Below the pieces are notes generated by a model. The model was not told the origin of the DNA. It made no database searches and saw only the letters and a program-made list of their open reading frames with translations. A program made the position numbers and the translations under genes. From Flavobacteriales bacterium (GTDB lineage: Bacteria; Bacteroidota; Bacteroidia; Flavobacteriales_F; PHOS-HE28), in the NCBI GenBank assembly GCA_016704485.1, contig JADJAA010000003.1, positions 62,001-126,000 on the forward strand: a stretch of DNA of 64,000 nucleotides, written 5' to 3'. Positions 9,701 through 17,646 of the stretch are shown here, in pieces (the first letter of the stretch is position 1; each line of letters opens with the position of its first letter).

Positions 9701-9806
9701 AAATGACAAAACATTTCACGATTGCCGAAGACACCTTCCTTGGACCTAATGGTGCACAGCTACATGCAACACTGCGCATACTACTGAGCATTACGCGCGC
9801 TGCCAT
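6759..9806 (-). CDS. Secreted DUF5060 / clan-GH-A-like glycoside hydrolase with T9SS domain
   Basis: 1015 residues. From about residue 151 (VEKWEKLELGL) to 285 it resembles DUF5060, an N-terminal beta-sandwich of glycoside hydrolases. Residues about 325-760 look like a TIM-barrel hydrolase: GNSLRMWLMRN, then IEPFNEMDG with a candidate acid/base Glu516, DVHKYSYNGEE, and QNGEVGTWG with a candidate nucleophile Glu654, spaced as in clan GH-A. Substrate unknown. The sorting domain starts at FPNPTRTE and ends GPYCVRV...MKTLIIH. The ATG at 9806 overlaps the upstream stop (TAATG), favouring this start with a long signal n-region; a GTG at 9719 would give a shorter classical signal (MKCFVILLLGGAYSLEGYSQ). 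Middle gene of a three-gene operon. Confidence 0.75.
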   Translation of the reverse strand: MAARVMLSSMRSVACSCAPLGPRKVSSAIVKCFVILLLGGAYSLEGYSQTPAPDQGVVIDDGLWTSDAHYHWYANTIIASSSSSPLTITADANSELISGTQVHLTENFHAGGFGANGHFRAWIDDAQGTAADLVQITPDPATHVINNVMHVEKWEKLELGLKPPQDFVDAIEHFFANFYYDGVQQTATPSMVDLQHDLNPYADDSLLLVMRLTSPTGVQKMKWGFYMREAEWPDTLDHSMLVENIDGPLSPYPVRFRIAPDEVGTWNFSITVSAPHTTNANGVLPERTFGNYSFVCDPPLPDNHGPLQVNQTNHRNLQFKDSTAFFGLGTNMADVRGTTPGLDWYLYGQRDHKTMLKTMDDLHSVGGNSLRMWLMRNIFAPEWVNAGVYDAFKAVPPPNCGYALTYTGNCQTQCWTFDRMLDAARANEIYIQLALPLGPGGAYETYIWAGDPYVIRFLENNRDTSGLFDVEHYFFTDGDPSNTDSGVFYYWKRKYKYIMSRWGYSVNISSIEPFNEMDGMLTYGVDRNITDSTNIALCPNNFLFWPEDPDLPGTISNWFSSISHFVRDPVNFSDPAHSPLGESDKLFLASFTDGGGPNDAAHYLPFTNPDIDLIDVHKYSYNGEELLRNNFNDSQAYRDNFQSNGQKKPFQNGEVGTWGSIDHDNDTITGNYDTYTVFSNYDVSFHNAIWSSTFFGNFAAGSDWFWNRVFWWPNSLPHGAGPQGIPLDVSNPDQPVHSGILGATNILRVRPDTALLVSVKNQTLYHHFKPLHKLLTNPNWPGFDFFNGNYNPQLVYDNFGKIECYYLQSDDGLMAVGWVHNLNAYWENNYYLTADTQNFLGCAAPTVQLLTIPGFQSGTDYHISWFPTRMDTTIVPENGIDSTGTGSVILDLSTAPLGDTIQYFLDTLRADYAFIISLNPVPKNLTLSPEPTAQSLSWEFNLFPNPTRTEVNIVLPSDDVSKEVVIYDLSGKRIRSFNSNGTQLLQISTEGFAKGPYCVRVSDQKVTRMKTLIIH

Positions 9807-11137
9807 TATTTGGTGGCTTCTAACGTTTGAACGCGCGCTTTCAATTCATCCAGTTCGTCTTTAAGTTGCAGGATGTACAGCGCTTGTTCTTCCATGACCC
9901 GAACAACCTGTGTTTGCATGTCACCGAGCTCTATACCGCCTTTTGTAGCCACATCACCAGCAGAGGGTATTCCCGGCAGGTGTTTATAGGACTTTAAATA
10001 CGCTTTTAGTTCAGTAAGTGGCATGAGGTGGTATGCCTCTTCAAATACAAAATCCGGCCATGGACCTGGTTTTACGAGCACATCCCTGCATGCAATTCCA
10101 TCTTCAACAAAGAGTCGGTACCCCACGATGGCGCCTGCAGACGGGTTCGTTCCAATACCAACTTTACCATTGGTATGGAATACCATGCGTTGCTCTCCGT
10201 TCGTTACGATCGGGAGCTTAACATTATCCAACGTGCCGAGTAACGGCTCAGAGCCTGGGCAGAGTTCCGGGAAGCTGTTACCCCGTGTTTCCCAATACGG
10301 GAAAAAATCCAACGTCCTACAAAGTATTGGTGGGTACATAGGTCCATAATTCGGAAAACCTCCTCCACGCAGAACACCACCTTCATCTACCTGCAATGGT
10401 CCGGTACCCGAAATTGTTCCACCTAATTTGATGGTGCCATCAGACTTGAGCCTTAACAATTCATTGCTATTGCTTTTAAAAACCACATCGGTATTATCAC
10501 TGGTACCAATGTATTGGCTATTCGGATCGGTGTTGGCATTGCCGCCCTTCTTCCAATCATCGCTGTCGGGCTGCTTTAAAAAGACCGGCTTCGATCCTTC
10601 TACGCATCCATTATCATCGGTAACTTTTACGGTGTAACTCTGTGCTCCCAAGCCTGATCTATCCTGTGTTAACACACCGTCTCCCCAATTATATGAATAT
10701 GGGCCAACGCCATAGGCCACAGTTACATCAATACTTCCATTGTAACAGTCGTGGCAACTTATGTTAGCTCCATTCGGGTATTTGAATGGTTCCGCCAAAA
10801 CCTTTAGCGCTTCGGGTTCCTTTAGCGTGATCGAACCATCTCCCATGAGGTTGTTCACATCGAAGACGGAAACCCGGTAGTATCCGGCCGGTAATCCGGT
10901 TAAGTCCTCGATCGTGTCCCCGGATGTCCATAGGTAGGTATATGGTGCGGTTCCGCCGCCCACAGTAAGGTCTATTGAACCACTCTTGCCACCAAAGCAC
11001 TGTATACTGTACCCATTGAAATCACTTGGTGTGAGCGTGAGAGTGAGTTGCCCTTGTGCATTGACGATACCACATAGACAGATCGCAACGCAAGCAATCG
11101 AAAGTCCAACGCGACGAATCTGGAAATTTTTAGACAT
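9806..11137 (-). CDS. SprB-repeat protein with tail-fibre/chaperone-like C-terminus
   Basis: 443 residues; signal peptide ends at GIVNAQ (about residue 28). Two SprB-type repeats follow (about 33-110 and 115-190), each with the cysteine-containing C-(F/H)-G/D-G-x-x-G-S-I-D-(L/V)-T-V core, G-x-x-P-Y-x-Y-x-W and a closing Y-x-V-x-V-x-D. These repeats are named after the gliding adhesin SprB. The C-terminal third (about 330-443) has VGIGTNPS, ARDVLVK-type strand, HLMPLTELKAYLKSYKHLPGIPSA and a terminal heptad coiled coil, as in Bacteroidota proteins with a tail-fibre/intramolecular-chaperone end. There is no T9SS sorting domain. First gene of the operon with the glycoside-hydrolase-like and propeller-like proteins, suggesting a shared surface role. 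Confidence 0.75.
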   Translation of the reverse strand: MSKNFQIRRVGLSIACVAICLCGIVNAQGQLTLTLTPSDFNGYSIQCFGGKSGSIDLTVGGGTAPYTYLWTSGDTIEDLTGLPAGYYRVSVFDVNNLMGDGSITLKEPEALKVLAEPFKYPNGANISCHDCYNGSIDVTVAYGVGPYSYNWGDGVLTQDRSGLGAQSYTVKVTDDNGCVEGSKPVFLKQPDSDDWKKGGNANTDPNSQYIGTSDNTDVVFKSNSNELLRLKSDGTIKLGGTISGTGPLQVDEGGVLRGGGFPNYGPMYPPILCRTLDFFPYWETRGNSFPELCPGSEPLLGTLDNVKLPIVTNGEQRMVFHTNGKVGIGTNPSAGAIVGYRLFVEDGIACRDVLVKPGPWPDFVFEEAYHLMPLTELKAYLKSYKHLPGIPSAGDVATKGGIELGDMQTQVVRVMEEQALYILQLKDELDELKARVQTLEATK

Positions 11138-11293
11138 GGGAGAGTAATTTATTGGTTTTGCTCAAGTAAACCTAAGTGTTGTTCTTGATCATTCCTATAG
11201 ATTTCTGCGAATGATCACATTCTGTTGGACCATGCAGGATCCACCTGCACATAGACACTTGTCCGATATCTTCACCGCCACATAATCCGAACC

Positions 11294-13462
11294 ATGCGCG
11301 CTTCTATTCTATTCTGTCTATCTGCATACATTCTCTTGGGATCGATTTCCGCAAGTGCCCAAGTACCTGCAAACGATGTATGCGCATCAGCGACACAGAT
11401 CGCATGTGACCAGACCATTAGCGCCACTACGGAACAGGCAACGCTGGATGGCCTTGATGATTGCGGCACAACAATAACGGCTCCAGGCGTCTGGTTCGTT
11501 TTCGAAGGCACTGCCGGGCAAATACTTGTTTCCACTTGCGAAACACATTCCTACGATACCAAGATCAGTGTATTCACAGGATCTTGCGATGACCTTGTCT
11601 GTGTAGGTGGTAATGATGATGGCACGGGTTGCAACTATGGTTCATCGTACGCATTCATAGCACAGGACGCTGCCACGTATTATATCCTTGTACATGGATA
11701 CCAGCAAAATACAGGAACCTTCGATCTTGAACTGCAATGTATTGTTGTTCCCAACGACGATTGCGCTGGTGCCGTACCGATCGCTTGTAACCAGACAGCT
11801 TCCGGGAACACAGTACCGGCAACATTGGATAGTGCACCCGCTTGTGTTACCGGAATTGATGCACCGGGTATCTGGTACACGTTCACGGGTGTGGAAGGCA
11901 CCGTGCTACTGAGCACCTGCGAAACGTACAACTACGATACGCGCATGAACGTGTACAGCGGATCCTGTGGAAACTTGATCTGTGTGACCGGCAACGATGA
12001 TGCGATGCAGGATGTTTATTGCTCGGAGGTGGCCTTCGCTGCTGACGCCAACACGACGTATTTCATCCTCATGCAAGGCTACGATGGTGAGACAGGACAA
12101 TTCGACCTGTTGATGAGCTGCCCATCGTGTGGTACGCCAATGAATATTTCCATATCCCCAACGGACACCGCCGCAATGGTGAATTGGACATCAACGAATA
12201 CCGGAGCATCGTTCAACCTGGAGTACGGAACAGCTGGTTTCACACCCGGCTCCGGAATTACGGTAACAGGTGTAGTTGGCACTGATGGCCCTCCGCTTAC
12301 TCTTGGTGGACTAACGCTTGGAACCGATTACGAAGTTTATCTCAGAGAGCTATGTAGCAACGGAAATGTGAGCAGCAACACAGGACCCATCCCTTTCACA
12401 ACACTGAGCACCCCGATACTGGCAAACGCGCTTTGTTCAGGTGCCACACCGTTGGTCTGTGACTCATCCGTTACAGGAGATACTTCGTTCGGCATTGCAA
12501 CCACAGGCCCGACCTGCGGACCAGCGAACATTACTTCAAAAGGTCTTTGGTACACCTTTACTGGGAATGGAGACGAAGTAACATTAAGTACCTGTGGACA
12601 AGCCGCGTTCGATACCAAGATCAGTGTCTTCACCGGATCGTGTTCCTCACTCATCTGTGCTGCGGGTGGCGACGACCAACCCGGATGCCCAGGGAATTCA
12701 ACGCGCGTTGTTCTACCAACTGTAACTGGCGTACAGTATTTGGTTCTTGTACACGGGTATCAGCAGAATGCGGGAAATTTTACGATGAATATGACCTGCG
12801 CTCCTGCGTGTTCACCAGTTGTTCCTAATGACGATTGCACTGCTGCGGAAGCCATTACACCTACACCAATTGGAGCATGTAAACCGCACAGCGGTACGCT
12901 GGAATGTGCCTATTCATCGCCAGCAGTGAATCCTGCTTGTGATCCTTATGGTGCCGTATCCGATGTCTGGTATTCGTTCAACTCCGGACCTTCATCAACG
13001 TGTACGATCACCGTGGAAAGTGTCACAGCCGAACCGGTCAGCGTCGCCATCTATTCAGCATGCAATGCGCTTCAATACATCATCTGTGAAGTGGAGATGG
13101 ACGCGCCATTGGATCTTACAGGGCTTGATCTATATACCGACCACTATATCCGCATTTGGAATGCCGGTGGTAGCGACGCAGGTACGTTTCTTTTGTGTGT
13201 GGAAGCTGATATCACGATCGGTGTGCACGAGCAGATGATCGATCAAAACGTTCAACTGTGGCCTAATCCAGCAGATGCGCTTTTGCAGATCACGGGAGAT
13301 CTACGAGGCCGTGTCGTCGTCCTGGATCCGCAAGGTCGATCCGTCATGCATACCACACTGATTGCTTCACCTACGGTGATCGACATCCAAGGACTTGCGC
13401 CCGGGATATATCTGCTAAAAAGCGGTGACGGGGTCCTGTTGGGAAGGTTCGTGAAGAACTAG
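11294..13462 (+). CDS. Modular cysteine-rich T9SS protein with four repeat modules and one fibronectin III domain
   Basis: 722 residues; signal peptide to about residue 22 (ISASAQ). Four related modules of about 130 residues each (about 24-152, 153-285, 380-510, 511-640) start with NDxCAxAxxIxC, contain G-(V/I/L)-W-(F/Y)-x-F and L-S-T-C-(E/G) and, in modules 1-3, Y-D-T-(K/R)-(I/M)-x-V-(F/Y)-(T/S)-G-S-C and Y-x-I-L-(V/M)-x-G-Y. They resemble pre-peptidase C-terminal or CUB-like beta-sandwiches. A fibronectin type III domain sits between modules 2 and 3 (about 286-376). The sorting domain starts at WPNPADAL and ends GIYLLKSGDG...RFVKN. Even cysteines suggest disulfides. Likely an adhesive or structural surface protein; no catalytic site was recognised. 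Confidence 0.8.
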   Translation: MRASILFCLSAYILLGSISASAQVPANDVCASATQIACDQTISATTEQATLDGLDDCGTTITAPGVWFVFEGTAGQILVSTCETHSYDTKISVFTGSCDDLVCVGGNDDGTGCNYGSSYAFIAQDAATYYILVHGYQQNTGTFDLELQCIVVPNDDCAGAVPIACNQTASGNTVPATLDSAPACVTGIDAPGIWYTFTGVEGTVLLSTCETYNYDTRMNVYSGSCGNLICVTGNDDAMQDVYCSEVAFAADANTTYFILMQGYDGETGQFDLLMSCPSCGTPMNISISPTDTAAMVNWTSTNTGASFNLEYGTAGFTPGSGITVTGVVGTDGPPLTLGGLTLGTDYEVYLRELCSNGNVSSNTGPIPFTTLSTPILANALCSGATPLVCDSSVTGDTSFGIATTGPTCGPANITSKGLWYTFTGNGDEVTLSTCGQAAFDTKISVFTGSCSSLICAAGGDDQPGCPGNSTRVVLPTVTGVQYLVLVHGYQQNAGNFTMNMTCAPACSPVVPNDDCTAAEAITPTPIGACKPHSGTLECAYSSPAVNPACDPYGAVSDVWYSFNSGPSSTCTITVESVTAEPVSVAIYSACNALQYIICEVEMDAPLDLTGLDLYTDHYIRIWNAGGSDAGTFLLCVEADITIGVHEQMIDQNVQLWPNPADALLQITGDLRGRVVVLDPQGRSVMHTTLIASPTVIDIQGLAPGIYLLKSGDGVLLGRFVKN

Positions 13463-13494
13463 TTGACCGCAGAATTGGTGAACGGTGGTTGCCA

Positions 13495-15267
13495 TCAACG
13501 CTTCAGGACGCGTGCCGTTATTCTACCATTCTTGCTTTCCACAACAACACTGTATGCGCCTTCACTCAATGCGCTAATGTCCGCGAAAACACGCTTATCG
13601 CTAGGGACCTCCCCTTCATGCAAACGCATGACCTCACGACCCAAAGCATCCAATAACCGCACGACAACACGTTCGTTCGCAGCCGAAGAAATCGTGATCA
13701 TGACCAGTGATGACGTCGGATTCGGAAAAACATCAACGATCGAAGGTCCATCCGTTTCAGAAATTCCGGCGCTGATATCCAACACATCAAATTTCCACCA
13801 GCCCTCCGGCGCTACAATTGGTCGAACCTGCGTTTTACCGGATACTGAAGTCCCTTCAACATAATAGAACACCTCCGTTCCCGCCGCTTGCGCGGGAATC
13901 GCACCAGCCCAATTTCCAGAACCTTGATCCGTCATTGGCAAAGCAGCAAAGCCTTGGGTGGTATCCACTGTCCAATAAAGCTGCGCATTTGCAATCCCTG
14001 AACGATGCCGCATATAAGCCTCTACCGTGTAGGGTATTACGGTCTCATACGTATCGCTCAACCGTTGGTGGCTGATCAACAAGGGATCGTCGACACCGAT
14101 TGCCTTGGTAATGCAATGGATAGCCCCGCTTGCACTGATGATATTCTGATCATTATCGTCACAATCGATCCCCACGATATTATATCCCGGTAGTGTTTCA
14201 CGCAGGATCCGCAGTCCCGTGGTATCGTATTCATCACGGTAGGTCGGCACCAGAATGGTCTTGTTCAGAAAGATATTATTGGCGAATGTCCGATAACTTG
14301 CTGATGGAGGATAGGCTCCTCCTGTACTGCTCGGCATGGGTACCCGCACGATCCTGTAAGGTGTGCCAAAAACAGAATTGTAATTCGAAATTATGCTCTG
14401 GATGTTGCTCTCTAACGTAGGTCCATCACTAATTCCTACCGGAAACTCTCCGATCAAAAGCGTTTCTTCATCGATCAGCTTCATGTGCATATCAATGTGA
14501 TGGATGGCATCATAAGGTAATGTTGTCATTTTTACATAACGTCCTTGTTGAATGCCCATGAACTGTTCCATGATATCATCCACCTGCGCTTCTGTTTTCA
14601 CCGTTTGATTGAACTGCCCACTCGGTCCGTTCTCATCCAGGACCAACTCACTGCTGAACGCCGTTCCGAACCCATCGGCCATGAAATTCCCTCCCGTATG
14701 TACTAGATCATAAGGCGCTTGCGTGGTGCTGTAGATCGGCAGGCCCATTTGGGTAGCAAGTGCATCACTCAGGCCGTCATCCTCCGGCCGCGGACGATTA
14801 TAGATCCAATCCAGTAACATAACGGAATCCACTTCGTTCCGATAGATGGTCTCTGGTCCGAAATCACGGCACCAAATACTGTTGAAATCCTCCTCTAGGA
14901 ACGTGATATTGTTCAGGTCCGGAATAGGGCCACCATATTGGCTGTTCTGTAAGTAATCCGAAACACTTGCTTCGTCATCGCAGACAATGATCACTTCGCA
15001 TTCCTCCTTGGCATGACGTACGATCTGTTTCAGGATCCCCGTATACGAGGTCCACGTAACCACCACGGCTTGCACTTCTTCCCATTCAGCCATGGTTCGC
15101 ACAGGGAACGCGGGAGGCGTTGATATTCCACGTGAAGTTCCAGCACGAGAATCCCGATAAGCAGGGATCAGGCTTTGCTCTCCGGGTGCAAGTTCGTGCG
15201 GTAGATCGTGTTGAGCAATTGCCGTGAAACTCAACAATACGAAAAAGGGAAGTACAATTTGACGCAT
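13495..15267 (-). CDS. Secreted peptidylarginine deiminase / agmatine deiminase family protein
   Basis: 590 residues. Signal peptide to about residue 19 (FTAIAQ). The catalytic region (about 50-415) carries the guanidine-group-modifying fold residues: Asp135 in CRDFGP, His257 and Asp259 in HHIDMH, Asn331 in FANN and nucleophile Cys385 in GAIHCIT. Order and spacing resemble those described for Porphyromonas peptidylarginine deiminase (Asp130, His236, Asp238, Asn297, Cys351). It is followed by an Ig-like module (about 415-500) and a T9SS sorting domain (FPNPTSSL to ARVLKR), also as in PPAD. Predicted reaction: conversion of arginine (peptide or agmatine) to citrulline or carbamoyl product outside the cell. 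Substrate preference cannot be told from sequence. Monocistronic; converges with the modular T9SS gene. Confidence 0.85.
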   Translation of the reverse strand: MRQIVLPFFVLLSFTAIAQHDLPHELAPGEQSLIPAYRDSRAGTSRGISTPPAFPVRTMAEWEEVQAVVVTWTSYTGILKQIVRHAKEECEVIIVCDDEASVSDYLQNSQYGGPIPDLNNITFLEEDFNSIWCRDFGPETIYRNEVDSVMLLDWIYNRPRPEDDGLSDALATQMGLPIYSTTQAPYDLVHTGGNFMADGFGTAFSSELVLDENGPSGQFNQTVKTEAQVDDIMEQFMGIQQGRYVKMTTLPYDAIHHIDMHMKLIDEETLLIGEFPVGISDGPTLESNIQSIISNYNSVFGTPYRIVRVPMPSSTGGAYPPSASYRTFANNIFLNKTILVPTYRDEYDTTGLRILRETLPGYNIVGIDCDDNDQNIISASGAIHCITKAIGVDDPLLISHQRLSDTYETVIPYTVEAYMRHRSGIANAQLYWTVDTTQGFAALPMTDQGSGNWAGAIPAQAAGTEVFYYVEGTSVSGKTQVRPIVAPEGWWKFDVLDISAGISETDGPSIVDVFPNPTSSLVMITISSAANERVVVRLLDALGREVMRLHEGEVPSDKRVFADISALSEGAYSVVVESKNGRITARVLKR

Positions 15268-15358
15268 AAAAGAGGGTTCTGATCCGCGAAGTTACGGTCA
15301 ATTACAGGGCGGTGATGGTATACGTTCAGCGACAATTGCAAGCCCAACCGCCTGCAGC

Positions 15359-16939
15359 CTATGGCGCAAGCTCTTCTTCGGTGACCGTACTGATCGTATT
15401 TGCTGCCACGCTTTTTGTGGACACCTCAATCGACGGTCCCGAGGAGGTTGATCCATCCAGATCTCCTATCGTTCCTGAAGCGATCTGCTCTGGTGCTCTA
15501 GTGACAACGCGTTTACGCTGTTTCAATTTGCGATACAGCGATTCAATATCGCGCACATAATGGAATACTTGACTGCCATTGCAATAGCCGTTACGCAACG
15601 TTGGATCCATGTAATACCGCGGCTTCGATAATAGCAGCACGGCTCGTTCCACATTATGATCCCAACGTTCAGGATCGAATCCAAGTTTCTCTGCCAGCCG
15701 CTGCGCGTCGACAATATGACCGGGACCTGCATTGTATGAGGCCAACATGAACCGCATGCGTTGGGTTCGATCCGGAACAGCACGCATCCATAGTGTATCC
15801 AATCTATTCAGGAATCGTGTAGCCGCTTCTATGTGATCGCCTGCCATCATGGACGAATCCAAGCCAAGGCGCAAAGCAGTACGTGGCATGATCTGCATCA
15901 AACCGCGGGCTCCTTTGTGTGAGACCGCGTTACTATCGAAACGTGACTCCTTATATGCCAGCGCAGCCAACAGCTCCCAGTCCCATCCGCTATTTGCGGC
16001 ATGTCGTTGAAATTCAGCGTCGAACGGAGAAATGCTATCACCACTGACCGGAATACCTTTCATTATTCTCAGTGGGCCCTGTTCCGGGATCTTACTAGCG
16101 TATGCTTTCATGAAGAGTTCACGCTCGCCCTGAACGATCTTATCCGTCAACCAAGAGTCTAGGGCTTTGCGCAATTCAGGTGCATTCTTCCGCATAGCAA
16201 AACGTAGTTTTTGATCAGGGCAGTCCAACGGTTCAAAATCCAATACTGGGAATCTACCTGCCTCATATGCAGCACGTGCATCAGAGATGATCGCCGCATG
16301 GTGCCTCCCCATGACCACTTCCATCAGCAGGTCTTCCGGAGTAATATTCCTTTCGATCCGTATATAATGATCCGCCAGAACGCCTTTTGCAAGATCATAC
16401 CCTGGTATCGCGAATGGTGACCAATGGCTTATTTCAATTGTATCCAGCGCGGTGCGGACACTAGGACCATCCATGGCCCGCGCCGGGATCGGGTCTTCGC
16501 GCAGGACAGCTAGTACGGGGCGCACTTCGCGGTAGGGACGTGAGAATTTGACCCACTTGCTATAGTCGTTCCGCATTACGAGTTGGGCCGCCATCAGGTC
16601 TCCCTTACCAAGCTGCAAGGCCAATAACATTGAATCCGGATCGTTCATCGGAATGAACGAGATGTTCAGATCAGCGGTCTTCGCAAAACGACGGATGAGG
16701 TCGTGTTCCAGTCCGGATACGGCACCCGGCCGCACTTCCCAGGTAAGTGGATCTTCCAGAACCAGAATACGCAATGTATCTATTTGAATATCTGATAGGT
16801 CACGCAGAACTTTGGGTTCCGCCCAAGCCACACCTTCTTCTGGCAATGAACTATCAAAATTTCGCAAAGCCAGGAAACAGGCTGCGCTGAATAGCACAAT
16901 ACCGAAGGCCAGCAAGACTTTACGCCGCATAAGGATCAT
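15359..16939 (-). CDS. MltF-like membrane-bound lytic transglycosylase
   Basis: 526 residues. An N-terminal membrane segment (about 7-26) lacks a canonical lipobox. Residues about 50-285 form a periplasmic solute-binding (SBP_bac_3-like) domain with the LTWEVRPGAVSGLEHDLIRRFA stretch; residues about 305-460 are an SLT domain with catalytic Glu331 in AYKESRF, then GARGLMQIMP and ASYNAGPGHI. This is the MltF architecture: cleavage of peptidoglycan glycan strands to 1,6-anhydroMurNAc products, with the solute-binding part thought to be regulatory. A Ser/Thr-rich C-terminal tail follows. The ATG overlaps the acpH-like stop (ATGA), so the two are translationally coupled. Confidence 0.88.
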   Translation of the reverse strand: MILMRRKVLLAFGIVLFSAACFLALRNFDSSLPEEGVAWAEPKVLRDLSDIQIDTLRILVLEDPLTWEVRPGAVSGLEHDLIRRFAKTADLNISFIPMNDPDSMLLALQLGKGDLMAAQLVMRNDYSKWVKFSRPYREVRPVLAVLREDPIPARAMDGPSVRTALDTIEISHWSPFAIPGYDLAKGVLADHYIRIERNITPEDLLMEVVMGRHHAAIISDARAAYEAGRFPVLDFEPLDCPDQKLRFAMRKNAPELRKALDSWLTDKIVQGERELFMKAYASKIPEQGPLRIMKGIPVSGDSISPFDAEFQRHAANSGWDWELLAALAYKESRFDSNAVSHKGARGLMQIMPRTALRLGLDSSMMAGDHIEAATRFLNRLDTLWMRAVPDRTQRMRFMLASYNAGPGHIVDAQRLAEKLGFDPERWDHNVERAVLLLSKPRYYMDPTLRNGYCNGSQVFHYVRDIESLYRKLKQRKRVVTRAPEQIASGTIGDLDGSTSSGPSIEVSTKSVAANTISTVTEEELAP

Positions 16940-17511
16940 ACGTATTGAGCAATGTGGTGTTCCAACTCTGGGAGGAACGAACGAAATTCTTCGTTGAACT
17001 GGTCAAAATGGGCTTCCAGTATATGTTCCACACCGATCATGGACTCTCCCTTCGGCACACGGCGTGCCAAACCGCTTATGGCTTTGCCGATCCCGTCAAT
17101 TGTGCTGTATGAATTCAACCAATCCCGGCTTACCATGTAGTGCAACAGGTGCTGAGTACGTTCGGTCATAAGCTCCGCATGTTCAGGCAACAAGGTGTAC
17201 ATGCGTGCCGCAAAATCGGGCAAGGTCTCATCCTCCCACCAGAACGGATCATTCGCCAATAAATGATCATAGAACATGTCCATGACCACTCCCGAATAAC
17301 GACCTGCATATTGTCGAACTCGCGCTCTTCCCTCAAGCTGTAAAGGATGCCTATCCGTAAACGAATCGATCGCCCGATGCATGCGTATTCCACGCTCCAC
17401 ATCAGGGTGGTATTTGCTCAGGTCCCGGCCTTTGATCTCATCCGCCATGAAGTTCCCAACGATCACTAACGGGGTATTGCCCGAGACGTAGAGATGACCT
17501 AGAAAATTCAT
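16936..17511 (-). CDS. acpH: Acyl carrier protein phosphodiesterase (AcpH-like)
   Basis: 191 residues from the ATG at 17511 (MNFLGHLYVSG); a 23-codon upstream extension from a TTG lacks family similarity. Signature segments: GNFMADEIKG, IRMHRAIDSFTDRHP, MFYDHLLANDPFWW and a late FLPELEHHI. AcpH-family enzymes (DUF479, HD-like fold, metal dependent) hydrolyse the 4'-phosphopantetheine from holo-ACP, cytoplasmic. The first gene of a two-gene unit with the lytic transglycosylase; the functional link between them is not obvious. Divergent from the LytS-type kinase. Confidence 0.85.
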   Translation of the reverse strand: MNFLGHLYVSGNTPLVIVGNFMADEIKGRDLSKYHPDVERGIRMHRAIDSFTDRHPLQLEGRARVRQYAGRYSGVVMDMFYDHLLANDPFWWEDETLPDFAARMYTLLPEHAELMTERTQHLLHYMVSRDWLNSYSTIDGIGKAISGLARRVPKGESMIGVEHILEAHFDQFNEEFRSFLPELEHHIAQYV

Positions 17512-17607
17512 TGCGGAAAGATAGGAACCCGTGACTCGTGGACCATCGAAAGTAGAAAGTCGAACGAAGCCTCCCACCAATGGATCAGGCCGTTCATGTA
17601 TTCCCTA

Positions 17608-17637
17608 TTGTTGCTCAGCTCCGTTCGGGTACTTTAG
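17608..17637 (+). promoter_or_regulatory. Possible Bacteroidota-type promoter before the LytS-like kinase
   Basis: TTG at 17608-17610, then 19 bases, then TACTTTAG, one mismatch from the -7 consensus TAnnTTTG. The kinase ATG is at 17647, so the leader would be only a few bases. Tentative. Confidence 0.3.
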
Positions 17638-17646
17638 CTCCGTAAA

